This document shows positions 17,591-26,824 of a stretch of DNA of 64,000 nucleotides, piece by piece (the first letter of the stretch is position 1; every line of letters starts with the position of its first letter). Made by a program: the position numbers and the translations under genes. This DNA comes from Alkalicella caledoniensis (GTDB lineage: Bacteria; Bacillota; Proteinivoracia; Proteinivoracales; Proteinivoracaceae): NCBI RefSeq assembly GCF_014467015.1, contig NZ_CP058559.1:558001-622000 (forward strand), given 5' to 3'. The notes beneath the pieces were generated by a model. That model worked only from the letters and a program-made list of their open reading frames with translations. It did no database searches and was not told where the DNA came from.

Positions 17591-19660
17591 TTATATTGTC
17601 TTTTCAACAAGTTCTTCTTTGTATTGAAGTTGGTATAGGTCGTGGTAGATGCCACCATTATCTAAAAGTTCTTGGTGGGTACCCATTTCTCTTATTTTCC
17701 CTTTATGCATAACTATTATTTTATCAGCGTTTTGGATTGTAGATAATCTATGGGCTACTACAATTGTTGTTCTTCCTTCTATTAGTTTCTCTAATGCTTC
17801 TTGTATCAATACTTCTGTTTCCGTATCGATATTTGCAGTTGCTTCATCTAATACCAAAATTGATGGGTCAAAGGCTAAAGCCCTTGCAAAGGCTAGCAAC
17901 TGTCGCTGGCCTGATGAGAATGTCGACCCTCTTTCTTGAACTTCTTCATCATACTTATCTGGTAGTTTTTCGATGAATTTATCAGCATTGATTGTCCTAG
18001 CTATTTCAACAATCTGCTCATCGGAAATATGTTCATTGTTTAGTCTTATGTTTGTTTTAACATCGCCACTAAACAAAAATACATCCTGTAGCACAACACC
18101 TATGAATTTTCTTAATTCTTGTTGTGTTACATCCTTTATGTTTACTCCATCTATGAGTATTTCACCCTTTTGTATATCGTAGAATCTACTAATCAGGCTT
18201 ATTATTGATGTTTTACCTGCTCCTGTAGCTCCTACAAAGGCAACTGTCTCACCTGGGTTTATTGTAAAGCTTACATCTCTAAGAACCCATTCTCCCTCGT
18301 TGTAGGCGAACCAAACGTTTTTGAATTCTATCTTACCTTCAACTTCTGTAATATCCTTTGGTTCTTCTGGGTTATTAATATCAGCTTTTGTATCTAAAAG
18401 TTGAAATATCCTTTCGGAGGATGCCATGGAAGCTTGAAGAATGTTATACTTTTCTGTTAAATCATTTATAGGTTGAAAGAACATTTGAATGTAACTGATA
18501 AATGCATACAATACACCGAACTCTATGGTTCCTCTTAGTACAGATCCTCCACCAAACCATATAAGTAACGCCAAGGATAAAAAGTAAAGTAAGTCAATGA
18601 ATGGTCTAAATACGGCAAAAACTTTAACTTCTGATAGTGATGCTTCGAGATAGCTTGAATTAATCCCATCAAATTCTTTGTATTTCTTTTGTTCTTTTTT
18701 AAATATCTGCACTATCCGCATTCCAGATATATTTTCAGCTATGTTTGCATTAATCCTAGCAAGTCTTGTTCTTACTTCCCTGTATGCAGTTCTTGCTTTA
18801 ATTCTGAAGATTACTGAGGACAGTAGTACTACTGGTAACATTAGCAGTGTTATGGTAGCTAATCTCAAATTAAGACGAGCCATTATTATCAAAATACCAA
18901 CTAGCATAAATACATCTTTAAATAAGTTAACCATAACGTTTACAAACATTTCGTTAAGGGTTTCCGTATCATTAGTAACCCTTGTCACTAATCTACCAAC
19001 AGGGTTTTTATCAAAGAAGCTTAGGGACATCTTTTGTAAATGTACAAAAATCTCTTCCCTCAGATTAAACAGAATTTGCTGGCCAGTCCTATTTAGCAAA
19101 ATCACCTGTGCATAGTTTAACCCAAACCCTAATAATACAATTCCTAGGAATATTAAACCTATTCTCAGCAGGCCATTTATATCTCGATCCCTAAATGTTA
19201 TGTAGGATTCACGGTCCATGAGTTCACCTGAAAACTCACCTTCATCATTTAGAAAGTAAACTACTCCATTTTCCTCTCTTACTTGAAAGTCTTCGCTTTT
19301 GAAGGTTGATGGAACCAAGTAATTTTGTCCTTCATAAGACATTATTTGGTATCTGGGATTATCAGGATAATCCTCAGGTAAAAGTCTTTCCTTAACGAAG
19401 TATCTCCCCCTAAATTCCACAGCATTCGAATGATCAACGGGATTATCAAATGCAACCATGGGAGATGTAAATATATAGTCATCTATGGCTATTTTAACAA
19501 GATATGGTCTCGTTAAATCAATTGCCGTAATAACTAGTAGAAAACATATGGATAATGCAAATGCCTTCCAATATGGTTTAGCATACTTTAATAATCTTTT
19601 CATTAATTTGGAGTCATAGGCTTTTCCTAGTATTTCTTCATCGTGAATATTATTAGCCAT
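17591..19660 (-). CDS. ABC exporter half-transporter with extracellular insertion (YheH-like)
   Basis: A 689-residue half-transporter: membrane domain to ~430, then the nucleotide-binding domain with Walker A GATGAGKTS, a divergent signature FSSGQRQ and Walker B ILVLDEA with the catalytic Glu. About 100 extra residues between the first two helices (roughly 60-160) would lie outside the cell. Together with the adjacent 19674-21416 gene it matches heterodimeric multidrug exporters such as YheI/YheH and TM287/288. The partner carries the degenerate Walker B, so this subunit supplies the hydrolysing Glu. It lies 13 bp behind the partner. Confidence 0.9.
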   Translation of the reverse strand: MANNIHDEEILGKAYDSKLMKRLLKYAKPYWKAFALSICFLLVITAIDLTRPYLVKIAIDDYIFTSPMVAFDNPVDHSNAVEFRGRYFVKERLLPEDYPDNPRYQIMSYEGQNYLVPSTFKSEDFQVREENGVVYFLNDEGEFSGELMDRESYITFRDRDINGLLRIGLIFLGIVLLGFGLNYAQVILLNRTGQQILFNLREEIFVHLQKMSLSFFDKNPVGRLVTRVTNDTETLNEMFVNVMVNLFKDVFMLVGILIIMARLNLRLATITLLMLPVVLLSSVIFRIKARTAYREVRTRLARINANIAENISGMRIVQIFKKEQKKYKEFDGINSSYLEASLSEVKVFAVFRPFIDLLYFLSLALLIWFGGGSVLRGTIEFGVLYAFISYIQMFFQPINDLTEKYNILQASMASSERIFQLLDTKADINNPEEPKDITEVEGKIEFKNVWFAYNEGEWVLRDVSFTINPGETVAFVGATGAGKTSIISLISRFYDIQKGEILIDGVNIKDVTQQELRKFIGVVLQDVFLFSGDVKTNIRLNNEHISDEQIVEIARTINADKFIEKLPDKYDEEVQERGSTFSSGQRQLLAFARALAFDPSILVLDEATANIDTETEVLIQEALEKLIEGRTTIVVAHRLSTIQNADKIIVMHKGKIREMGTHQELLDNGGIYHDLYQLQYKEELVEKTI

Positions 19661-19673
19661 ATCTATTCCCCCC

Positions 19674-21416
19674 TTATGCCTTATTTAGTTTTTCTTCTAA
19701 TAGTTGTTTCAGATGTAATTGATAGTACAGTCCTTTATGTTCTACCAATTGTTCATGGGTACCTCGCTCTATTATCTCCCCATCATCCATAACTAATATC
19801 TCGTCAGCTTCCTTAACAGTAGATACCCTGTGTGAAATAATAATACTAGTTCTTGAAGCCATTATTGTCTTAAGGCCTTTAAGTATCTCTTCCTCAGTGT
19901 GTGTATCTACTGCAGATAAACTGTCGTCTAAAATAAGTATTGAAGGGTCTTTAATTATTGCCCTTGCTATAGAAACACGTTGTTTTTGGCCGCCAGATAG
20001 GGTAACCCCTCTCTCTCCCATCATTGTCTCAAATTTCTCCGGAAAATCCATAATATTATCATAAACTTGAGCAAATTTTGCTGCATCAGTAACTTGAGTA
20101 TTTGTATAATCATCTAGTGCAAAGGCTATATTTTCAGAAATAGATGTTGAGAATAGGAAGTTATCTTGGGGTACATACCCTATGTTTTCCCTAAGGGATT
20201 TCAGTTTTATTTTATTAATATCTACTCCATCAATAAAAAGAGTTCCTTCAGGTGAGTTAACTAAGCGTAGAAGTAAATTCACAAGGGTTGTTTTACCACT
20301 CCCTGTACGACCTATTATAGCTACTGTCTTACCTTGGGATATTTTAAGATTTATATTTTTTAATGCAGGCTCTCCCTTTTCATAGCTAAAGGTTAAGTCC
20401 TTAAACTCTATTTCACCTTTCACTTGTAAGTCCTGGGCATCCTTAGCATCCCTTATTTCAGGTCTTTCTAGAAGAATCTCGTTTATCCTATCCATGGATG
20501 CTGCTCCCCTTTGAATAACATTCATTACCCAGCCGATGGCCATCATTGGCCATATCATCATCCCCAGATAACTATTAAATGCAACAAAGTCACCTATGGA
20601 TATATCTCCATAAATAACGGCTCTACCTCCAAATCCTAATACTAAAAGTAGACTTATTGTTGATATGACTTGTATTAGTGGGTGTAATGCTCCCCAAATC
20701 TTAACAAGACGCATATTTGAATTAACATGTTTCTGGCTTGCTTCATTGAACTTATGGATTTCTGCTCCTTCTTGAACAAAAGCTTTTACAACCCTAATAC
20801 CAGACAGATTTTCTTGGGTCTTGTCTGTCAGGTTCGAAAATGCTTCTTGTACTGCTCTAAATCTTTTATGTATAAGTTTACCCATCATTCTCGCACCGAT
20901 TGCTATGAAGGGTAGGGGTACCATGGCAATAAGAGTTAGTGCCACACCCACTTGATTAATCATAAGAAATACTGTAATTACTGAGATTACCACAGCATCT
21001 GTTATCATAATAACACCTTGACCAAAAGCCATTCTTATGGCATTTATGTCATTTGTAGCGTGGGCCATAAGGTCCCCTGTTTTGTGATGATTAAAATAGG
21101 CTGGGGATAGTTTTTGTAAATGACCAACAAGTCTGTTACGTAGAAAATATTCCAATTTTCTAGATGTACCAATTATAAAAATTCTCCACATGAATCTACT
21201 AAATGCTATTGTAAACGCGATTACACAAATAATACCTGCATATCTAATTAGGCCATCTGAATTTAGTGTTCCAATTGCCAACTGATCTGTTAAGTTTCCT
21301 AAAACCCTCGGAATGATCAACTGCATAATGTTTACTAGTAATAGCCAAAAAAGTCCAAAAAGATAATGCCATTTATACTGTTTAAAAAAAGGTTTTAAAA
21401 ATTTAAATCTACCCAT
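19674..21416 (-). CDS. ABC exporter half-transporter (YheI-like)
   Basis: A 580-residue protein: six-helix membrane domain, then Walker A GRTGSGKTT, signature LSGGQKQR and Walker B ILILDDS. The Asp in place of the usual catalytic Glu marks the non-canonical ATP site of heterodimeric exporters, and its intact LSGGQ completes the active site with the partner's Glu. ATG at 21416 lies six bases after GGAGGGG; an ATG 15 bases earlier overlaps that site. It is the first gene of the two-gene exporter operon. Substrate unknown; drugs or lipids are usual. Confidence 0.9.
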   Translation of the reverse strand: MGRFKFLKPFFKQYKWHYLFGLFWLLLVNIMQLIIPRVLGNLTDQLAIGTLNSDGLIRYAGIICVIAFTIAFSRFMWRIFIIGTSRKLEYFLRNRLVGHLQKLSPAYFNHHKTGDLMAHATNDINAIRMAFGQGVIMITDAVVISVITVFLMINQVGVALTLIAMVPLPFIAIGARMMGKLIHKRFRAVQEAFSNLTDKTQENLSGIRVVKAFVQEGAEIHKFNEASQKHVNSNMRLVKIWGALHPLIQVISTISLLLVLGFGGRAVIYGDISIGDFVAFNSYLGMMIWPMMAIGWVMNVIQRGAASMDRINEILLERPEIRDAKDAQDLQVKGEIEFKDLTFSYEKGEPALKNINLKISQGKTVAIIGRTGSGKTTLVNLLLRLVNSPEGTLFIDGVDINKIKLKSLRENIGYVPQDNFLFSTSISENIAFALDDYTNTQVTDAAKFAQVYDNIMDFPEKFETMMGERGVTLSGGQKQRVSIARAIIKDPSILILDDSLSAVDTHTEEEILKGLKTIMASRTSIIISHRVSTVKEADEILVMDDGEIIERGTHEQLVEHKGLYYQLHLKQLLEEKLNKA

Positions 21417-21559
21417 AGGCTGCCCCTCCATTTAAAAATTAGTTCGTATATCTAATAATATCATAATGAAACCAGATGTAAAGTCTTCGTAATGATTCAG
21501 TTTATTTAGATTATTTAGGTACCAGTGAAGGCAGTTATAAAGGTGAAGTACTAACCAAA

Positions 21560-21588
21560 AGCCCCCCTGTATTTTTTACAGGGGGGCT
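21560..21588 (-). terminator. rho-independent terminator of the rubrerythrin gene
   Basis: AGCCCCCCTGT pairs perfectly with ACAGGGGGGCT around a 7-base loop; on the minus strand TTTT follows. Confidence 0.88.
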
Positions 21589-21598
21589 GTGTAATATA

Positions 21599-22096
21599 CT
21601 ACTCTACTATTTTAAATGCTTTTTCTCCTGCTCCGCAGATGAAGCATTTGTCTACTGGTTTAAGTTCAACGTTACCACAGATAGTACATAGGTGGAAAGT
21701 TAATTCGTCTTTTGAATCTAGGTTATCTAGGATTTGTTGGTAAAGCTTAGCATGAACTTCTTCGGCTTTCATAGCAAAAGTAAAGGATCTTAATGCTTCT
21801 TTTTCACCTGTTGCTTCAGCTTCTTTAACCATTTCTGGGTACATACTTTCAAACTCAAAAGTTTCACCTTCAACGCCTTCTTTTAAGTTTTCCGCTGTTG
21901 TTCCGATACCTTTCATTGCTTTTAGATGTGAGTGAGCATGGATAGTCTCTGCTTCAGCGGCAGCCTTAAACATTTTAGCTGCATTAGTAAATCCTTCTTG
22001 TTCAGCTTTTTTTGAAAAAGCTAGATATTTTCTGTTTGCTTGGGACTCCCCAGCAAAGGCTTCCTTAAGGTGTTTTAAAGTTTTTTCATTCATCAT
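21599..22096 (-). CDS. rubrerythrin
   Basis: A 165-residue protein. The four-helix ferritin-like part binds a diiron centre through Glu and His in GESQANRKY, EAETIHAHSH and KAEEVHAKLY. The C-terminal rubredoxin-like domain has CTICG and CFICG for one Fe. Rubrerythrins reduce peroxide to water in anaerobes, taking electrons from rubredoxin; a rubredoxin gene lies 3 kb away at 25078. GGAGGT precedes a double ATG. It is monocistronic, with its own terminator. Confidence 0.95.
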   Translation of the reverse strand: MMNEKTLKHLKEAFAGESQANRKYLAFSKKAEQEGFTNAAKMFKAAAEAETIHAHSHLKAMKGIGTTAENLKEGVEGETFEFESMYPEMVKEAEATGEKEALRSFTFAMKAEEVHAKLYQQILDNLDSKDELTFHLCTICGNVELKPVDKCFICGAGEKAFKIVE

Positions 22097-22159
22097 TATG
22101 TACCTCCAAAATTTTAATTTATTTTTATTAGTAATAATTCCTAATAATATTATAGCAAA

Positions 22160-23491
22160 TTATTTTATTTTGTCAAAGGTTTTTTGTATATTTTTTCTTT
22201 TTCTCCGTGCTTCTCCAATTAAAGACTGTGTTCCAAAAACACCAACTAGTTCTAGTTCCCCTTCCTTTGCAATTTCAATGGCTTCATCTAAGCTATTAGT
22301 AAAACTAAATTCATTGTTATAGTTACTTACTATTTGTGGTAAATCTGTTGGAAAAGGGTATTGAGCACCTATGGATCTAGTAAAAATAATATGGTCAAAG
22401 CCAGTTATTAAAACTTTTATAACTCCCATATAATCTTTATCACTGGGGATTGCTAAAATGGCAACCTTTCTCCCACCGTTATCAGTCTTAGGCAGAGAAT
22501 CTAGTACTAATTTAGCACTTTCTCCACAAATCATACCATCTAGAACCACTAAGGGACTGGTAGACAAAATTTCACATCTTCCACTAAAGGTAGTTTTAGA
22601 TAAACTTTCAAGCTTGCTTTGCTGTATTTCCCCTAAAATGATTTTCGCCATGGATAAGGCTGAACTTAAATTTAATCCTATATACTCCACCAGATTTGGA
22701 ACCCTAGCTTTATATTTTTCCCCATGTATATTTATGTTGAAGATACTTTGGCCTTCATTTATCCGATGTTCATACAGGAAATGATCTTGATTATAATAAA
22801 AGTATTTTACATGGTCATACTCAAGCTCGGATAAAGTTTTCTCTACAGATTCAGACTGTTTTGAAACAACAACATGCTTTGTATCTAAGTCTATGATAGA
22901 GTGTTTTGTTTGAACTACCTCGGGAAGAGTTGTCCCCAGTCTATATTTATGTTCTAACACAATTGGAGTTAGTATAACATTATTTCCAAGCTTATACACA
23001 TCATCATACCTACCGCCTCTTCCACTTTCAAGAACATTGAAATCTGTTTTATTATCTTGAAAATATTTTAGGGCTGCAGCCAAAAATATCCCATTTGGCC
23101 CCAAATAGTAGGGAGGGACTATTTCCTTGGTTACATTTTCCCCATGGGGTATGAGCCCCTGTATATATTGAGCCATGGTGGATTCTGGTATTTCCAATCC
23201 GTCAATCTTTATTCGCTCGGTAAATCTCTCAAGATGTGGGCTAGTAAATAACCCCACTTTGTATCCGTGGGTTGTCAATATCTCAGCTAATAATGTTGCA
23301 GTAGTACCTTTTCCCTTACTACCCACTACTAATATGTTTTTATCCCTATCTATTTTCACACCATAGTCTTCTATTAGCCTTCTAGTTAAGTCTGGATCTC
23401 TAAATTCTTTATCATGCATATCAAAGGGTACATTTTTTCCAAATGTATTCCAGTAGCTGTATACATAATCAATTGCTTCCTTTATGTTCAT
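22160..23491 (-). CDS. FolC-like Mur ligase
   Basis: A 443-residue Mur-ligase-superfamily protein. VVGSKGKGTTATLL is the P-loop, FTSPHLERFTERI matches the FolC TSPHL motif, and LESGRGGRYDDVY replaces the FolC LExGLGGRxDaTN motif. FolC adds glutamate to folates by an acyl-phosphate mechanism; the altered third motif and the overlap with a MurF-like gene suggest another substrate. ATG at 23491 follows AAAGGTGA and lies inside the last codons of the upstream gene (23-bp overlap), so the two are translationally coupled. Confidence 0.75.
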   Translation of the reverse strand: MNIKEAIDYVYSYWNTFGKNVPFDMHDKEFRDPDLTRRLIEDYGVKIDRDKNILVVGSKGKGTTATLLAEILTTHGYKVGLFTSPHLERFTERIKIDGLEIPESTMAQYIQGLIPHGENVTKEIVPPYYLGPNGIFLAAALKYFQDNKTDFNVLESGRGGRYDDVYKLGNNVILTPIVLEHKYRLGTTLPEVVQTKHSIIDLDTKHVVVSKQSESVEKTLSELEYDHVKYFYYNQDHFLYEHRINEGQSIFNINIHGEKYKARVPNLVEYIGLNLSSALSMAKIILGEIQQSKLESLSKTTFSGRCEILSTSPLVVLDGMICGESAKLVLDSLPKTDNGGRKVAILAIPSDKDYMGVIKVLITGFDHIIFTRSIGAQYPFPTDLPQIVSNYNNEFSFTNSLDEAIEIAKEGELELVGVFGTQSLIGEARRKRKNIQKTFDKIK

Positions 23492-24890
23492 TGGTCTCAC
23501 CTTTCAAAATGGAAATTATGCCTCTTAGGTGGTGGTTAAAGTCACCTTTGAGATAAATATACTCACCCTTTGCAACGGTTTTCATTATGTGCTCAGCACA
23601 CTCCCCTTTTGATAAGACATAGTCTGCTTGGATACTCAAGGTTTCAATCCTATCTTTAAATTTCTCCCATCCATGATCAATGAGTATTAGCTTTTTTATG
23701 CTTTCTTTTCTTTCAGCTAATATTAGTAATAACTCCTCGGTATTAAAATTGACAGAGTCAAATTTGTAATCATAGCTTAAGATTACCACTCCACCTTGTT
23801 TATCTGTTATATCTATAAAGGTATCTAAACCTGCCTTAAGGGCAGGAAGATTAAAGTGTTGACTATCATCTAAAAACAAATAACCTTCTACATTTTCTAA
23901 TGATATTGTAGAATAAAAATCATCTTTTATCCCTGAGAAGTTTCTTATTCCTTCAATTATAGCCCCTATCTCTACTCCAAACTCTTTACATAGGGCAAAT
24001 ACACCAAGGCAATTGATTATATTGTGTTTTCCTAGTAAGGGTGTTTGAATAGTATAGTCTGATTTATGATCACTAACAACGAAAGTACTTCCCTGGGCGT
24101 GGGAATTGGTTATTTCTTTTATGAAGTAGTCATTCACATTGTTTTGCCCAAAGGTTATTGTGTCTGAATCAATATACTCCTTGAGGTGCTTACAATCACC
24201 ATATAAAACTTTAGTAGAGGGTGGTTTCATGTGTTTTGCCAAAGACAATTTATTTTTAGCTACCTCAAATAGGTCTGGAAACTTATCAAAATGAGTATGA
24301 TATATATTAGTTACTAGTAAGTAATTCGGGGCAATTGCTTTTGCTAGGGAAGGCAGCCTTTTTAGTCCGTTAACTCCCACCTCTAGAACGCAGACACTAT
24401 TTGTGTCACTTCCAAATACAGTATGAGCAGCTCCACCATATCCATTAATGTTTCTCAATGTTTTTTTATATGTTATATTTTGCTTTTTTAATATACTTGC
24501 AATAAGCTCTTTAGACGTTGTTTTACCTGAACTTCCAGTTACAGCTATTACATTTAGCTTCTTAATATTTCTCATGTATTTTGTAAGGGCAATGACAGCT
24601 TCTTCTAAATTTTTCACTTCTATGGAAAATCTGTAACGACCAGTGTCAATATCCTTATGTAAGCTGCCATCCACTAATATTCCCTTTGCTCCCTGAGCCT
24701 TCATTATAGCTATGTTTTCACTGGTATCTATTTTTCTATAATTGTTTATATAGGGTATATATAGAAAATCCCCCTGGGGCTTATGATCTTTTATAACATC
24801 GTAGAATATATAATCAACAGTATCTTGCAAGTTTCCATTTTTCAATTTTCCTTGGGTTATTTCAATAAGTTGGGCAACACTTAATTTCAC
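23469..24890 (-). CDS. MurF-like Mur ligase
   Basis: A 473-residue protein with the three Mur domains. An N-terminal MurF-type domain contains GAKGILVD near residue 70; the ATPase domain has AVTGSSGKTTSKELI, LEVGVNGLKRL and TNIYHTHFDKF; a C-terminal domain follows (LFLDDSQHFNLPALKAGLD, near residue 335). MurF adds a D-Ala-D-Ala dipeptide to the peptidoglycan precursor, but this copy is far from other mur genes and is fused by overlap to a FolC-like ligase. The C-terminal loop reads DDSQHFNLPA where MurF normally has DdSYNANP(d/a)S. A dedicated amide ligase pair is a fair alternative. Confidence 0.75.
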   Translation of the reverse strand: MKLSVAQLIEITQGKLKNGNLQDTVDYIFYDVIKDHKPQGDFLYIPYINNYRKIDTSENIAIMKAQGAKGILVDGSLHKDIDTGRYRFSIEVKNLEEAVIALTKYMRNIKKLNVIAVTGSSGKTTSKELIASILKKQNITYKKTLRNINGYGGAAHTVFGSDTNSVCVLEVGVNGLKRLPSLAKAIAPNYLLVTNIYHTHFDKFPDLFEVAKNKLSLAKHMKPPSTKVLYGDCKHLKEYIDSDTITFGQNNVNDYFIKEITNSHAQGSTFVVSDHKSDYTIQTPLLGKHNIINCLGVFALCKEFGVEIGAIIEGIRNFSGIKDDFYSTISLENVEGYLFLDDSQHFNLPALKAGLDTFIDITDKQGGVVILSYDYKFDSVNFNTEELLLILAERKESIKKLILIDHGWEKFKDRIETLSIQADYVLSKGECAEHIMKTVAKGEYIYLKGDFNHHLRGIISILKGETNEHKGSN

Positions 24891-25077
24891 AAGATCAGCC
24901 TACTTTCATGTTTGTTAGGAAAAGTAATTAGGCGTGGTGAATGCCTTATTAATTGTTAATTATTATTATAATCCAAAGATTCTTTGGTGTATAGTTACTT
25001 ATTCTCCTTTAAATTTAATAAAACACCTTTCAATTTTCCCTTATTTTTGGTAATTTATATATAAGGAGGTGATTTAT

Positions 25078-25236
25078 ATGGCTAAATGGGAATGCACAGT
25101 GTGTGGCTACATTTATGATCCAGCTGTTGGTGAAGAAGGTGTTGCAAAGCCAGGAACATCCTTTGAAGAGTTACCAGAAGATTACATCTGCCCTGAGTGT
25201 GGAGTAGGAAAAGATCTTTTTGAAGAGGTAGAGTAA
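25078..25236 (+). CDS. rubredoxin
   Basis: A 52-residue protein with both metal-binding knuckles, [10 protein letters not shown] and CPECGVGKD; the four cysteines hold one Fe. Length, the DP after the first knuckle and [14 protein letters not shown] are diagnostic. It carries single electrons and is the usual donor to rubrerythrin. A strong AAGGAGGTGAT precedes ATG. The gene is monocistronic, with nothing else recognised in the AT-rich 24891-25077 upstream gap. Confidence 0.97.
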   Translation: MAKWECTVCGYIYDPAVGEEGVAKPGTSFEELPEDYICPECGVGKDLFEEVE

Positions 25237-25241
25237 AAAAT

Positions 25242-25271
25242 TAAGGAGCCCCTTAGGGCTCCTTAGTTTTA
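25242..25271. terminator. bidirectional terminator
   Basis: AAGGAGCCC, loop CTTA, GGGCTCCTT, with T residues on both strands, between the convergent rubredoxin and hemolysin III genes. Confidence 0.88.
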
Positions 25272-25916
25272 TTATCTAGGCAATATATACATTGCAATAA
25301 ATACAAAATGTACTATGCTTCCTATCATTGTCCAGATGTGAAAGTTTTCGTGGAAGCCAAACTTACCAGGGACAAAATCAAACCATTTGGTTGCATAGAT
25401 AACTGCTCCAAATGTGTAGGCTACCCCTCCTAGAATCATCAAAACTATAGCTGGCATTGGAAATGCTTTAATTAGATGATATAAAGGAACTAAGGCAATC
25501 CATCCCAAGGACACATAGACAACTGAGGATACCCATCTAGGTACATTTACGTAAAAGACTTTTAATACCATACCCACTATGGCAAGTACCCAAATTAGAG
25601 TGAGCATGACCGTTCTCCATACTGGTGGAAGACCAAATGAGAATACTGGGGTATAACTACCAGCAATCAGGAAAAATATGGCCACATGGTCTATTTTTTT
25701 TAGTATAATTTCCTTTTCCTTTGTAGTTTTTGTACCATGATATAATGCACTGGCACCGTAAAGAGATATTAAACTAATTCCGTAGATTGATAATGTCACA
25801 ACCTTAGACAGCTCTCCAATAGAATTTAAAATCAAGTAAATGGTACCAAAAACAGCTAAAATGCATGTGGCAAAGTGGGTTAAAGTATTTACAGGCTCTT
25901 TAATTTTTATCTTCAT
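25272..25916 (-). CDS. hemolysin III / PAQR-like membrane protein
   Basis: A 214-residue, seven-helix protein. EPVNTLTHFATCILA, SALYHG near residue 60 and the C-terminal HENFHIWTMIGSIVHF carry the Ser and His residues typical of the Hly-III/PAQR family, which are thought to bind zinc as membrane hydrolases. Its role in bacteria is unclear despite the hemolysin name. The promoter is covered by two TATCACTAGTGATA palindromes that match one upstream of the nearby PadR gene, so PadR control is likely. Confidence 0.9.
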   Translation of the reverse strand: MKIKIKEPVNTLTHFATCILAVFGTIYLILNSIGELSKVVTLSIYGISLISLYGASALYHGTKTTKEKEIILKKIDHVAIFFLIAGSYTPVFSFGLPPVWRTVMLTLIWVLAIVGMVLKVFYVNVPRWVSSVVYVSLGWIALVPLYHLIKAFPMPAIVLMILGGVAYTFGAVIYATKWFDFVPGKFGFHENFHIWTMIGSIVHFVFIAMYILPR

Positions 25917-25937
25917 CTACAATCATCCTCCCAACGT

Positions 25938-25992
25938 TATCACTAGTGATAGTTTTAAATATATATTATCACTAGTGATAACCATTTGTCAA
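25938..25992 (-). promoter_or_regulatory. promoter with two PadR-type operators
   Basis: On the minus strand TTGACA (25987-25992) and ATAATA (25964-25969) are 17 bases apart. The 16-bp palindrome TTATCACTAGTGATAA (25966-25981) fills the spacer, five bases from the -35 box. A second TATCACTAGTGATA (25938-25951) lies 29 bp further downstream, centre to centre. Confidence 0.75.
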
Positions 25993-26117
25993 CTGACTAA
26001 ATTATTATTAATTATATTGTCCATTTGTAATAATATTAATAAAAATATTATTACAAATTACCTACTGGAAATTGGAATGAGTCTCATGAGTGGATACCAA
26101 AAAAAAACGCACTAAGC

Positions 26118-26165
26118 TAAGCCCAGAATCCCCAGGTATTAATATACGCTGGATTTCTGGGCTTA
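26118..26165 (-). terminator. hairpin downstream of the PadR gene
   Basis: TAAGCCCAGAATCC pairs with GGATTTCTGGGCTTA apart from one bulge. On the minus strand a T9 run follows about 14 bases later. It is the likely end of the PadR transcript. Confidence 0.55.
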
Positions 26166-26241
26166 TTTCCCCTCAACCTGAAGACTTTTGACCTGCTTTA
26201 GGTGGAGAAACTATTTCAGTTTCCTCCATTTAGGAGTTTTC

Positions 26242-26688
26242 TTATTTTTTTATGTCCTTTAAAATACCCTCAAGTATATCTACAGTCTGCTGCACACTAT
26301 CTGCCAGTAGCTTGCGTTGGGTTTGTAGTTCTTCAATCCCCTTTTGTGTTATACTATAGGTTTTTTTAATTCTTTTTTCTGGATCATCCCAGCTTGAAGC
26401 CATATACCCGCTTTTCTCCATTTTTTTAAGTATTGGATAGATTCCACCAGTACTTGGTATCCACTTTCCATTTGTTATCTCACCTATTATATTGGATATT
26501 TCATTGCCATTTGAAGGGCTGTTTCCAACCACATGCATTACTAACACAGGAAGGACACCTTTAGCCAATATATTACCAACCAGTTGGCTTTCTTTCTTCT
26601 TTTGTTTTAATTCTTCTAATTTTTGTTTATACTCAGCTTCAATGCGCTGTTCTTCCAAATCCCAGTCCACAATTATTTTATCGCTCAT
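26242..26688 (-). CDS. PadR-family transcriptional regulator
   Basis: A 148-residue repressor. A charged coiled-coil N-terminus (about 10-35) precedes the PadR winged helix: LPVLVMHVVGNSPSNGNEISN, then GKWIPSTGGIYPILKKMEKSGYM (recognition helix) and the wing KKTYSITQKGIEEL; a C-terminal helix would dimerise. PadR proteins repress membrane-protein or detoxification genes until a ligand binds. The palindrome in its own promoter and the matching pair upstream of the hemolysin III gene suggest it controls both. Confidence 0.9.
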   Translation of the reverse strand: MSDKIIVDWDLEEQRIEAEYKQKLEELKQKKKESQLVGNILAKGVLPVLVMHVVGNSPSNGNEISNIIGEITNGKWIPSTGGIYPILKKMEKSGYMASSWDDPEKRIKKTYSITQKGIEELQTQRKLLADSVQQTVDILEGILKDIKK

Positions 26689-26708
26689 AGAATATCACCT
26701 CATCGCTA

Positions 26709-26737
26709 CATTATCACAAGTGATAATAATAAGTCAA
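26709..26737 (-). promoter_or_regulatory. padR promoter with matching operator
   Basis: On the minus strand TTGACT (26732-26737) and ATAATG (26709-26714) are 17 bases apart. TTATCACAAGTGATAA (26711-26726) fills the spacer, again exactly five bases from the -35 box, the same layout as at the hemolysin III promoter. Confidence 0.75.
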
Positions 26738-26774
26738 CTTTTTTGTATTAGTGGGACATGTATTTTGCCTAAGT

Positions 26775-26806
26775 CTGAAAGAAGCAGCCTTTGGTTGCTT
26801 CTTTCA
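26775..26806. terminator. orphan terminator-like hairpin
   Basis: CTGAAAGAAGCAGCC and GGTTGCTTCTTTCAG form a stem (one G-T pair). It closely resembles the tpx terminator at 27074-27112 yet follows no gene, so it may be a remnant of an earlier duplication. Confidence 0.5.
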
Positions 26807-26824
26807 GCTTGTAGACAAGCCTAA

